Source: Cylindrospermum stagnale PCC 7417 (GTDB lineage Bacteria; Cyanobacteriota; Cyanobacteriia; Cyanobacteriales; Nostocaceae). Taken from it: a stretch of DNA of 64,000 bases. Below are positions 42,889 to 51,453 of the stretch, piece after piece. The notes beneath the pieces are model-generated. The model was not told where the DNA came from and did not search any database. It saw only the letters and a program-made list of their open reading frames with translations. The number at the start of each line of letters is the position of its first letter. Positions within the stretch are counted from its first letter, which is position 1. The DNA is taken from positions 1,153,001 through 1,217,000 of the forward strand of contig NC_019757.1 in the NCBI RefSeq assembly GCF_000317535.1, read 5' to 3'. The position numbers and the translations under genes were made by a program.

Positions 42889-44424
42889 ATGGAAATCAAA
42901 CAAATTTGCGTGATTGGGGCTGGAATTAGCGGTCTAGTAACAGCGAAAACTTTTGTGGAAGAGGGCTACGACGTTACTGTATTTGAGAAACAGCAAGGAC
43001 TCGGCGGCGTCTGGGAAAAATCTCGGACTTACCCAGAACTAACTAGCCAGAATACTGGTGACACATACTGTTTCTCAGACTATCCCATGCCTGCATCCTA
43101 CCCAGAGTGGCCCACAGCAGAGCAAATACGGAATTACTTGGAGTCTTACGCCCAGCATTTTGGGGTGATTCAGAGGATTCGCTTCCGAACAGAAGTGACC
43201 GATGTTTCTAGAAAACCGGGAGAAAGACCAGGATGGGTCGTTAGCATTAGAATAAAGGATGCTGATGGGGAAGAAATAAAGCAGGAAAGTCACGAATTTG
43301 ACTTTGTTGTGGTTTGCAATGGTACATATCACAAACCAGAAATTCCGTCCTTACCGGGTATAGAGGAGTTTACAGCATCTGGAGGTCGGGTACTGCATTC
43401 TACTGAGCTTAACGAAACCGCAATTATTGAAGGTAAGCGGGTAGTAGTGGTTGGTTTTGGCAAGTCTGCCTGTGATGTTGCAACTTTGGCAGCGAATACA
43501 GCTAAAGAATGTACCCTCATCTTCCGTCGGTCTCTGTGGAAGATTCCTCGGTTTTTTCTGGGTTTAGTTAATCTTAAGTACATTTTGCTAACCCGCTTTT
43601 CAGAAGCTTGGTATCCCTATCGTCAGATGGGACGGCTGGAAAGAATGCTGCACAGTCTTGGTAAGCCATTAGTCTGGGGTTTCTGGCGTAATGTCGAGAC
43701 GCTGCTGCGTCTACAATTCGGTCTTGATAGTTGTGGGATGGTGCCCGAACACCACATAGATAAACTGGAATGTAGCGTTAGTATAGCTCCCCCCGGTTTC
43801 TTCAAGTACGTACGCTCTGGCAAAATCCGGGCAATTAAAACGAGCGTTGTTAAGTTTATCTCTGGTGGCGTAGAATTAGCCGATGGTCAGCAGGTGCCAG
43901 CAGATATAGTAGTTTTTGGCACTGGGTTTCGCCAAGAAATTCCCTTTCTTCAAGCAGAATACCGTCAGCAAACGGTGGATGAGGACGGTAATTTTAACTT
44001 TTATCGTTATCTGATTCACCCTAATATTCCCCAAATGGGTTTTGTTGGCTATAACAACAGTTTCTTTACTCAGTTAACATCCGAAATTGGCGCTTGGTGG
44101 CTGGTAGAGTATGTTAAAGGTAACTTGTCATTGCCCTCACCGTCGGTCATGTACCAGGACATGGCAGCAGATATGAGTTGGATGAAAACGCAATTTCATA
44201 GCTTTGCCGGTGGTGGAACATGCATCGCTTCATTTTCCTTGCGACACATTGAGCAACTGATAGCAGATATCGACGTAAATAATCAGCTGACCATCTGGAA
44301 AGGAGTTTCCCAGATCATGATGCCCGTTGATATCTCCCTCTACAGCAAACTCCGACAGGAATTAAAGTTGCAAAGGCTGAAAAATGTCAATGATTCTCAA
44401 AGCAGTGAACAAGTAGAAGTATGA
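42889..44424 (+). CDS. flavin-containing monooxygenase (FMO/Baeyer-Villiger type)
   Basis: 511 residues from the ATG at 42889 (a GTG at 42847 adds 14). FAD motif VIGAGISGLVTAKTF at the N-terminus, NADP motif VVVVGFGKSACDVA (~190), and between them SDYPMPASYPEWPTAEQI. The region just before the NADP site reads HSTELNET, a degenerate form of the FxGxxxHxxxW fingerprint. It ends 13 bp before an SDR gene whose ribosome binding site AGGAGG lies between them. Oxygenation of a ketone or soft nucleophile followed or preceded by SDR redox is plausible. Confidence 0.88.
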   Translation: MEIKQICVIGAGISGLVTAKTFVEEGYDVTVFEKQQGLGGVWEKSRTYPELTSQNTGDTYCFSDYPMPASYPEWPTAEQIRNYLESYAQHFGVIQRIRFRTEVTDVSRKPGERPGWVVSIRIKDADGEEIKQESHEFDFVVVCNGTYHKPEIPSLPGIEEFTASGGRVLHSTELNETAIIEGKRVVVVGFGKSACDVATLAANTAKECTLIFRRSLWKIPRFFLGLVNLKYILLTRFSEAWYPYRQMGRLERMLHSLGKPLVWGFWRNVETLLRLQFGLDSCGMVPEHHIDKLECSVSIAPPGFFKYVRSGKIRAIKTSVVKFISGGVELADGQQVPADIVVFGTGFRQEIPFLQAEYRQQTVDEDGNFNFYRYLIHPNIPQMGFVGYNNSFFTQLTSEIGAWWLVEYVKGNLSLPSPSVMYQDMAADMSWMKTQFHSFAGGGTCIASFSLRHIEQLIADIDVNNQLTIWKGVSQIMMPVDISLYSKLRQELKLQRLKNVNDSQSSEQVEV

Positions 44425-44437
44425 GAGGAGGTAAATT

Positions 44438-45202
44438 ATGGGTTTAACCAACAAAATAACTTTGATTACAGGAGCAGCTTCCGGTATAGGTCGTGAGACT
44501 GCTAAACTGTTTGCTGAAGCAGGAGCAAAAGTAGCGATCGCTGATTTAGATGCTGTAGGGGGAAAAGCAGTCGTTGAAGAAATTCACAGCAGCGGCGGTA
44601 CAGCGCTGTTTCACCAGGTAAATGTGGCAGCAGAAACTGAAGTAAAAGCTTGGATTAGTGCAGTAGTTGAGCAATGGGGCGATATAGATATACTAGTTGC
44701 CAACGCTGGCGTGTTAGTCAACGGCACCGTAGAACAAGCAACAAACGAAGATTGGGATCAAGTTCTGGGAGTGAATGTCAAAGGGTATGCCTTCTGCGCC
44801 AAATATGCAGCCCCTTCCATGCGGAAACGTGGCGGTGGAGCTATTGTTAATGTAGCTTCCATCAGTTCTTTTGTGGCTCAAGCCGCATTTGCGCCCTATA
44901 ACACCAGCAAAGGAGCAGTTCTGCAATTAACTCGATGTCTAGCCTACGATTTAGCTCCTGACAACATTAGAGTCAACTGTGTTTGTCCCGGCGGCATCGA
45001 TACTCCGATGATGGATTATTTTGCCCAGTCTCAAGGCATAACTAAGCAAGATGTAGTGAACGAATTAGCACCATTACACCTATTGAAGCGCCTAGGAAAA
45101 CCACGAGAAGTGGCTGAAGCAATTCTCTTCTTAGCTTCTGACAAAGCTTCTTTTATCACAGCCACACCACTTATGGTCGATGGCGGCTATACAGCCCACT
45201 AA
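44438..45202 (+). CDS. short-chain dehydrogenase/reductase
   Basis: 254 residues, classical SDR: TGAASGIGRETA (~11), the adenine-ring pocket Asp in IADLDA, NAGVLVNGT (~88), catalytic Ser in VASISSF (~140) and YNTSKGA (~155), PGGIDTPM (~186). The FabG-like wording does not fix the substrate. Operon with the flavin monooxygenase; its stop overlaps that of the convergent response regulator by two bases. Confidence 0.92.
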   Translation: MGLTNKITLITGAASGIGRETAKLFAEAGAKVAIADLDAVGGKAVVEEIHSSGGTALFHQVNVAAETEVKAWISAVVEQWGDIDILVANAGVLVNGTVEQATNEDWDQVLGVNVKGYAFCAKYAAPSMRKRGGGAIVNVASISSFVAQAAFAPYNTSKGAVLQLTRCLAYDLAPDNIRVNCVCPGGIDTPMMDYFAQSQGITKQDVVNELAPLHLLKRLGKPREVAEAILFLASDKASFITATPLMVDGGYTAH

Positions 45203-45900
45203 ACTAACTCCACTGAAGCTGCGCCGAAGCGATAGCCTTTACCGTAAACAGTGTGAATCAGTGGAGTTTCACTACCTACCTCAATCTTACGCCGCAGCAA
45301 GCGAATTAATGCCGCGATCACATTGCTACTGGGTTGCTCGTTATTTTGCCACAGATGTTGCAGAATCTGGGCGTGAGTTAACAGTTGTCCGGTGTGTTCC
45401 ATAAAGTATTGCAGCAACTGGCTTTCTTTTTGAGATAGCTCAATAATTCGTCCTTGGCGATAGGCTATTTGGTTTTCGCCATCGAGTTCTAAATCAGCTA
45501 CCATCAGCCGTCCTGTTGTGGTGGTGTACGACGATTCCACACCAGAACGACGCAACAAAGCGCGGACTCGTGCTAGCAACTCCCGCAGTTCAAACGGTTT
45601 TACCAAATAGTCGTCTGCACCAGCATCTAAACCTTCTACACGGTCATCTAAAGTATCTTTGGCCGTGAGAAACAGCACAGGAGTGGTTTTACCTTGACGT
45701 CGCAATTCCTGACAAATCTCCAACCCCGTTTTTCCTGGTAGCATCCAATCTAAAATCAGTAGATCATAACTGCCTGCTTGTGCCAGGTTGCTGCCACTTG
45801 TGCCATCATAAGCAGCATCCACGCTATAACCTTCACGAGTTAACACACGGCTCAAGGGGTCAGTTAGTTCAACTTCATCGTCAACTAATAAAATTCTCAT
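45199..45900 (-). CDS. rppA: OmpR-family response regulator, RppA-like
   Basis: 233 residues from the ATG at 45900 (another ATG at 45918 adds six). Receiver domain with DD pair (7-8), phospho-Asp51 in LLILDWMLPGKTG, Thr in LTAKDT and Lys in DDYLVKPFE. C-terminal winged helix with HLWQNNEQPSSNVIAALIRLLRRKI and HTVYGKGYRF. The short C-terminal form with NVIAALIRLLRRKIE matches RppA of Synechocystis, a redox and nickel-linked photosynthesis-gene regulator. No sensor kinase is adjacent, so the partner is encoded elsewhere. Confidence 0.85.
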   Translation of the reverse strand: MRILLVDDEVELTDPLSRVLTREGYSVDAAYDGTSGSNLAQAGSYDLLILDWMLPGKTGLEICQELRRQGKTTPVLFLTAKDTLDDRVEGLDAGADDYLVKPFELRELLARVRALLRRSGVESSYTTTTGRLMVADLELDGENQIAYRQGRIIELSQKESQLLQYFMEHTGQLLTHAQILQHLWQNNEQPSSNVIAALIRLLRRKIEVGSETPLIHTVYGKGYRFGAASVELV

Positions 45901-46021
45901 GCTGCTTGTAGTGAACATATCGAGATATTCTCAAATAATGAACTGCAAAGACAAAGACACTCGCTTGCGGGGCTTCCCCCGTTGTGCAAAGTGTCCGTAG
46001 CCAAGGACAAGAAGAAAAAGA

Positions 46022-46666
46022 ATGCTGACTGTTGCACTACCGAAAGGGGAACTACTTAAAAATAGCATCCGCCTACTGCAAGCTGTAGGATTGGATTTTA
46101 GTGCTTTTTTAGATTCAGGAACCCGCCAACTCCAGATTCCTGAAGCTAGCGGACGAGCAAAAGCCCTGCTAGTGCGGGGGCAGGATGTGCCCGTTTATGT
46201 AGAATATGGTCAAGCGCAGCTAGGTATTATTGGTTATGATGTGCTGCGGGAGAAAAAGCCCCAAGTCGCCCACTTGGTCGATTTGACCTTTGGGCATTGT
46301 CGAATGTCTGTAGCCGTAAAAGCAACTAGTTCCTACAAATCACCTTTAGATTTACCGGCTCATGGTCGGGTTGCTTCTAAGTATGTGAATTGTGCGCGAG
46401 AATATTTTGAAAGCCTGGATCTACCTGTGGAAATTGTGCCGCTGTATGGTTCGGTGGAACTAGGGCCAATTACGGGGATGTCTGAAGCGATCGTCGATTT
46501 GGTTTCCACAGGGCGGACTTTGAGCGAAAATGGTTTGATTGAGATTGCTACTTTATATCAAAGCACAGCCCGGTTGATTGCTCATCCGCTGAGTTATCGC
46601 TTGAATACTGGTAATTTGCACAACTTAGTGGAGCAACTGCGAGCAGCGAGTTTGGCTGCTGTATAA
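46022..46666 (+). CDS. hisG: ATP phosphoribosyltransferase, short form
   Basis: 214 residues. HisG_S type: [16 protein letters not shown] (~4), [21 protein letters not shown] (~55), the PRPP loop [22 protein letters not shown] (~150). The short form lacks the regulatory C-terminal domain and needs HisZ, which is not in this window. First committed step of histidine synthesis. Monocistronic. Confidence 0.95.
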   Translation: MLTVALPKGELLKNSIRLLQAVGLDFSAFLDSGTRQLQIPEASGRAKALLVRGQDVPVYVEYGQAQLGIIGYDVLREKKPQVAHLVDLTFGHCRMSVAVKATSSYKSPLDLPAHGRVASKYVNCAREYFESLDLPVEIVPLYGSVELGPITGMSEAIVDLVSTGRTLSENGLIEIATLYQSTARLIAHPLSYRLNTGNLHNLVEQLRAASLAAV

Positions 46667-46886
46667 ACTAACTACCCTCTCCACTCTTTGGAGAAGGGTA
46701 AACAATTAAAAATTAAAAATTAAGAATTAAGAATTAAAAAGTAGAAGCAAATAACACTATTTCAAAAGTTTGTTGTTGATTGACTTTTTTGGTTGATTAC
46801 TTTGTCCTTGCGTCACATACTCGATTGCGAGATTGATGCTATTTTATTTTTGCACAAACTCCTTTATCCCAATCGCGATACAAGCT

Positions 46887-47525
46887 ATGACACTCAATTT
46901 ATATTTATTGCGACATGGAGAAACTACTTTTAGTCAAAGTGGTAATTTCTGCGGTGAAACTGATGCGGAGTTGACAAAAGAAGGAATGCAGATGGCATCC
47001 AGTTTTGCCGATGTTTATCAAAAATTGAAGTGGGAAGCGGTTTATGTTAGCCCAATGAAGCGCGCAATTGCAACTGCCAAGCCATTTTGTGATGCTATCG
47101 GTATGGATATGCAGTTGCGTGACGGACTTAAAGAAGGTAGTTACGGGGAATGGGAAACTAAGAGTAAATCATTTGCCCAAGAGAATTACGCAGAAAACTA
47201 TGTGAATTGGGTGACAGAACCCGCTTGGAATGCACCACTAGGTGGAGAAACTGCGGTAGATATTGCTAACCGTTCTATGCCTGTAATTGCTGAAATTCAA
47301 GAAAAACATCCCCAAGGAAATGTTTTAGTAGTTTCTCATAAAGCTACGATTCGGATTATGCTTTGCAGTTTACTGGGAATTGATTTGGGACGCTATCGCT
47401 ATCGGGTGAATATTTTGGTCGCGTCGGTAAGTATGGTTAAATTTGACGTTAATGGCCCTTTGTTAGAGATATTAGGCGATCGCCATCATATACCCGATCG
47501 TATTCGTTCTCGTCCGGGAACATAA
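46887..47525 (+). CDS. histidine phosphatase family protein (phosphoglycerate-mutase-like)
   Basis: 212 residues from the ATG at 46887 (the frame extends to 46833). Catalytic RHGETTFSQSGNF (His ~9), YVSPMKRAIATA (~53, second Arg), LKEGSYGEWE (~86, Glu), and VSHKATIRIML (~152, second His). The two-histidine phosphatase fold acts on a small phosphorylated metabolite; which one is unknown. A terminator-like hairpin follows. Confidence 0.88.
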   Translation: MTLNLYLLRHGETTFSQSGNFCGETDAELTKEGMQMASSFADVYQKLKWEAVYVSPMKRAIATAKPFCDAIGMDMQLRDGLKEGSYGEWETKSKSFAQENYAENYVNWVTEPAWNAPLGGETAVDIANRSMPVIAEIQEKHPQGNVLVVSHKATIRIMLCSLLGIDLGRYRYRVNILVASVSMVKFDVNGPLLEILGDRHHIPDRIRSRPGT

Positions 47526-47637
47526 TAGCTGGATTTACCGATACAAAAAAGCTAAATCTAGGTGTGACTGATAAGCAGAAGCTAAATGCTATTTCTGCTT
47601 TGGATTTTTGAACAATGTAGGAAAATTACACAAAAAT

Positions 47638-47671
47638 GATCGCCTTTCCCCCAGGATAAGCGATCCTTTTT
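47638..47671 (+). terminator. terminator-like hairpin after the histidine phosphatase gene
   Basis: 6-bp stem (GATCGC at 47638-47643 with GCGATC at 47660-47665) followed by a T run to 47671. Confidence 0.5.
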
Positions 47672-47725
47672 ATGCTTTTAAAAATGGCTTCTAATGTAAG
47701 CACTGAGGCGAGATGCCTCTTTCAC

Positions 47726-47910
47726 GTTTCCAATAATCCCAATTTAACCCAATCGGTGGGGCGTCCCAGATAATTAAGAACAACCACCATGCGGGAAAGT
47801 TTCCAATGATTCCGATTTAACCCAATCGGTGGGGTGTTCCAGGGCATACCCAAGTTAGTGTTGGGACAACAGCTGTTTCCAATGATTCCGATTTAACCCA
47901 ATCGGTGGGG
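47726..47910 (-). CRISPR. orphan mini CRISPR array, 3 repeats and 2 spacers
   Basis: 36-bp repeats at 47726-47761, 47799-47834 and 47875-47910, separated by 37- and 40-bp unrelated spacers. The second and third repeats are identical; the first has three changes. On the minus strand the repeat ends ATTGGAAAC, the usual 3' signature, and carries a 6-bp internal dyad (CCGATT/AATCGG). So transcription is probably leftward, with the degenerate copy at the distal end and the leader to the right of 47910. No cas gene is in the window. Confidence 0.85.
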
Positions 47911-48120
47911 AGTTCGCGTAGCAGCCCTTACCCAGTAAGGGTTTCAGCCGCTAAATCGACGCATCTCTAAAAAACATTATATATGTTGTGCAAATTTGAG
48001 CAAAATACATAGCTGAAATCCTTTCCTAGTAGGCAATCGACGCATCTCAACGAGAAATATAGGGTTTCAGGAATTTGCCGAGATGCGTCGATGGACTGGC
48101 TAAACTAGAGTTATGGCATG
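47911..48120. repeat. CRISPR-flanking region with 13-bp direct and inverted repeats
   Basis: The 13-mer ATCGACGCATCTC occurs at 47955-47967 and 48036-48048 and inverted at 48080-48092; the last two form a 13-bp perfect stem with a 31-base loop. It lies on the inferred leader side of the array. Possible leader, protein-binding site, or mobile-element end. Confidence 0.5.
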
Positions 48121-48284
48121 ATTCAAACTTTAGGGTGTCGCTTCCTTTGTTGCAGATGTAGGTGTAAAACAAAAATACCAGAAAAACTCCCTCTAAAAGC
48201 CAGAGGTGAGGGACTGTTTGGGTAAATTCAATATAGATACATTTAGCAGATGAACGCTTAATTTAAACCATTTTTTGATGATTA

Positions 48285-48404
48285 TAGGACTCACGCAAAA
48301 TATCTCTCAAACTCTCATTTCTCTGCGTCCTCTGCGCCTGGATCGGTAGCCTGCGGCACGCCGCTCCGCGTCTACGTTACTCCTTAACTCATGCGTAAGT
48401 CCTA
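48285..48404. repeat. 120-bp MITE-like element, TAGGACTTACGCA-type termini
   Basis: Begins TAGGACTCACGCA and ends with the complement of TAGGACTTACGCAT (one mismatch). Contains an inner GC-rich palindrome (tgcggcacgccgctccgcg). Same termini as 40688-40840. It ends 29 bp before the histidine kinase start, so it may carry part of that gene's promoter. Confidence 0.6.
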
Positions 48405-48433
48405 GATTAATTTCACTTTTTTCAGCAAAATTT

Positions 48434-51007
48434 ATGAAATGCAATTCAACTCATAGTGAAGCGGCAAGACTGGAAGCTCTCCGCGAATATCAGATTCTAG
48501 ACACGGAACCGGAAGCAGCCTATGACAATCTTGCTCAGTTAGCGGCCTCTATTTGTGGCGCCCCCATAGTATTGGTGAATTTCATTGATGAAAACCGTCA
48601 ATGGTTTAAGGCCAGACTAGGTTTGGAATTAACAGAAATGCCCCGGAATGTGGGGTTATCTTACCTTTGCTGCGAACGACGCGACGTTGTGGTAGTTCCA
48701 GATACGTGGGCTGATGAACAGTTGGCAAATAATCCGGTAGTCAAGGGCTATCCTTATATCCGGTTTTATGCAGGTGTACCCCTGATTACTCCCAAGGGAG
48801 ATCTGCTAGGAACCCTGTGTGTGATTGACCAAGTCCCACGGCAATTGAGTCTGCAACAAGTAGAGGCAATAGTAGCTCTAAGTCGCTTGGTGCTTGACCA
48901 ACTAGAACTCAGGCGGAGTGTAGCTGAGGTATCGCGGATTACCGGGGAACTCATAGCGCAAAAGCAAGTAGCACTCGCGGCGTCGGAAGCTGCTAGAAAC
49001 CAGATATCTAATATTCTTGAAAGTATTACTGATGCCTTTTTTGCTTTAGATCAAGAGTGGCGATTTACCTACGTCAATCGTCAAGCGGAGAGAATCTGGC
49101 AGAAATCCCAGGATGAGTTAATTGGTAAGAATATTTGGCAAGTGTTTCCAGCGGCGATTGGCTCAATATCCTATCATGAGTATCAGCGGGCAATTTCCCA
49201 ACAGGTGAGTGTGGAATTTGAAAATTTTTATCCACAGCTTAACAGGTATTTTCAAGTTCACGCTTATCCGTCACAAGATGGCTTGTCTGTTTATTTCCAA
49301 GACATTACCGAACGCAGGCAAACAGCAGCAGCACTGCGGGAAAGTGAGGAACGTTGGCAGTTAGCTTTACATGGTAACAATGATGGTATTTGGGACTGGA
49401 ACCTGAAGACAAATGAAGTGTTCTTCTCAACTCGCTGGAAGGAAATGCTGGGTTATGAAGACCACGAAATTACTAACAGTATGGATGAATGGAAAGAACG
49501 AGTCCATCCTGAAGATGTGACTTGGGTGCTGCAAGCTGTCCAAAATCACTTTGCCAAGACAACACCGTTTTACGTGACTGAACATCGAGTGCAGTGCAAA
49601 GACGGCAGCTATAAATGGATTTTAGATCGCGGGCAGGCGCTGTGGGATGAAGCGGGTAATGTTGTGCGAATGGTAGGTTCCCATACAGACATTACCGATC
49701 GCAAACGGGCAGAAGCGGAATTACATCTGCAAAATCGGCGATCGCAACTATTCGCCCAAATCAGCCTGAAAATTCGGGAAACTCTAAATTTAGAGGAAAT
49801 TCTGCAAAACACGGTGACAGAGGTGCAAAACCTGCTGCAAGCTGACCGAGTTTTGATTTTTCGCCTCTGGGCCGATGGTTCGGGCACAGTGGTACAAGAG
49901 GCGGTACTGCCTGGTTGGCCTGTAATTCTAGGACGAAACCTTTTCGACCCTTGCTTTCACGAAGATTATGTTGATCAATATCGCCAGGGAAGAGTGAATG
50001 CAATTGTAGACATTGAACAGGCTGATATCCAACCCTGCCATCGGGAATTTCTCCAGCAATTTGGAGTCAGGGCTAACCTTGTAGTCCCGATTCTTGTCAG
50101 AGAAGGGCTTTGGGGTTTACTGATTGCTCAACAGTGTGCCACCTCCCGCGAGTGGAACAGCTTTGAGTTAGATTTGTTGCAACAATTGGCCAACCAAATT
50201 GGCATAGCTCTATCCCAAGCGCAACTGCTGGAACAAGAAACTCGCCAACGTCAGGAACTGGCTCGTTCTAATGCCGATTTGGAACAGTTTGCTTATGTAG
50301 CTTCCCACGATTTGCAAGAGCCGTTGCGAATGGTAACGAGTTATTTACAATTGCTAGAGCGAAGGTACAAGAATCAGTTGGATGCCAACGCAGATAACTT
50401 TATCGCCTATGCTGTAGACGGGGCCCACCGGATGCAGACCTTGATCCACGACTTGCTAAACTATTCCCGGGTCAGTACTCGTGGACAACCTTTTGCAACA
50501 GTTGATTGTACTACTGCCTTGAAGCGGGCGATCGCTAATTTGCAAGTGACCATTGAAGAAAGTGGCGCAGTAATCACCCATGATCCTCTACCCTCCGTGC
50601 TGGCTGATGCCACCCAACTCACCCAGGTTTTCCAAAACCTGATCGCCAACGCCATCAAATTCCGTCAGGAACTACCGCCACAAATCCACATTGGCGTAGG
50701 CAGAAGCACTGTGGAAGATGGAATTCGGGAGCCGGAAGAAAACTCCTCACTCCTGGCTTCACAAAATGAATGGCTGTTCTGGGTGCGCGATAATGGAATT
50801 GGTATAGACCCGCAGTATGCTGAACGCATTTTTGTGCTTTTTCGGCGCCTGCACGGCAGAGGTAAATATCCAGGTACTGGTATTGGTTTGGCAATTTGTA
50901 AAAAAATTATCGAACGCCACGGCGGTACTATCTGGGTCGAGTCGGAATCTGGTCAAGGCTCGATTTTCTACTTTACAATTCCAGATAAAACAGGTCAGAA
51001 ATCGTGA
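48434..51007 (+). CDS. GAF-PAS-PAS-GAF sensor histidine kinase
   Basis: 857 residues, no transmembrane helix. Order: N-terminal GAF (~15-165), a short coiled coil, PAS (~190-295), PAS/PAC (~305-420 with DGSYKWILDRGQALWDEAG), second GAF (~440-605), HisKA with phospho-accepting His625 in YVASHDLQEPLR, and HATPase (FQNLIANAIKF, DNGIGI, FRRLHGRGKYPGTGIGLAICKKI, ending ~855). The kinase core is of phytochrome-like cyanobacterial type; the second GAF lacks an obvious chromophore Cys context. Cytosolic sensor. Its TGA overlaps the GTG of the next response regulator. Confidence 0.93.
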   Translation: MKCNSTHSEAARLEALREYQILDTEPEAAYDNLAQLAASICGAPIVLVNFIDENRQWFKARLGLELTEMPRNVGLSYLCCERRDVVVVPDTWADEQLANNPVVKGYPYIRFYAGVPLITPKGDLLGTLCVIDQVPRQLSLQQVEAIVALSRLVLDQLELRRSVAEVSRITGELIAQKQVALAASEAARNQISNILESITDAFFALDQEWRFTYVNRQAERIWQKSQDELIGKNIWQVFPAAIGSISYHEYQRAISQQVSVEFENFYPQLNRYFQVHAYPSQDGLSVYFQDITERRQTAAALRESEERWQLALHGNNDGIWDWNLKTNEVFFSTRWKEMLGYEDHEITNSMDEWKERVHPEDVTWVLQAVQNHFAKTTPFYVTEHRVQCKDGSYKWILDRGQALWDEAGNVVRMVGSHTDITDRKRAEAELHLQNRRSQLFAQISLKIRETLNLEEILQNTVTEVQNLLQADRVLIFRLWADGSGTVVQEAVLPGWPVILGRNLFDPCFHEDYVDQYRQGRVNAIVDIEQADIQPCHREFLQQFGVRANLVVPILVREGLWGLLIAQQCATSREWNSFELDLLQQLANQIGIALSQAQLLEQETRQRQELARSNADLEQFAYVASHDLQEPLRMVTSYLQLLERRYKNQLDANADNFIAYAVDGAHRMQTLIHDLLNYSRVSTRGQPFATVDCTTALKRAIANLQVTIEESGAVITHDPLPSVLADATQLTQVFQNLIANAIKFRQELPPQIHIGVGRSTVEDGIREPEENSSLLASQNEWLFWVRDNGIGIDPQYAERIFVLFRRLHGRGKYPGTGIGLAICKKIIERHGGTIWVESESGQGSIFYFTIPDKTGQKS

Positions 51008-51453
51008 ATACAATCACAGCGATGACGCCTATTGAGGTTTTGTTAGTAGAAGACAATCCTGGCGACGCCGAACTTATCCGCATCGCCTTTGAAGAGAGCA
51101 AAACCTCGTCGATTAACCTCAACGTAGTCGAAGATGGCGTCGAGGCCATGGCATTTTTGCGAAAACAGGAAAAATATGCTAAAGCACCCCACCCAGATAT
51201 TCTGCTGCTTGATTTAAATCTACCGAAAAAAGACGGGCGAGAAGTACTGGCAGAGATGAAAGTCGATGTCAAACTCAGGCGAATTCCTGTCGTTGTGCTG
51301 ACGACTTCCCAAGCCGAAGAAGACATACTCAAAGCCTATAATCTGGCTGCTAATTGCTACATAACTAAACCAGTTGACTTCGATCAGTTCGTTAGAATTG
51401 TACAATCCATAGAAAATTTTTGGTTTGCGATCGTCAAGCTGCCACCGGAGTGA
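51004..51453 (+). CDS. single-domain response regulator, Rcp1-like
   Basis: 149 residues, receiver only. VLLVEDNPGDAELIRIAFEE (EDN acidic pocket), phospho-Asp70 in DILLLDLNLPKKDG, Thr in VVLTTSQAEED and Lys in ITKPVDFDQF. This is the Rcp1 type that receives phosphate from phytochrome-like kinases. GTGA overlap upstream and a one-base TGATG overlap downstream place it between the two kinases in a tightly coupled operon. Confidence 0.92.
   Translation: MNTITAMTPIEVLLVEDNPGDAELIRIAFEESKTSSINLNVVEDGVEAMAFLRKQEKYAKAPHPDILLLDLNLPKKDGREVLAEMKVDVKLRRIPVVVLTTSQAEEDILKAYNLAANCYITKPVDFDQFVRIVQSIENFWFAIVKLPPE

Noticed and set aside
47726-47910. Array as a right end of a known V-K CRISPR transposon
   Set aside because: The repeat does not resemble the known V-K repeats (which end in GGGTTGAAAG) and no cas12k or tns gene is present; kept only as an open possibility for the flanking 13-mers.
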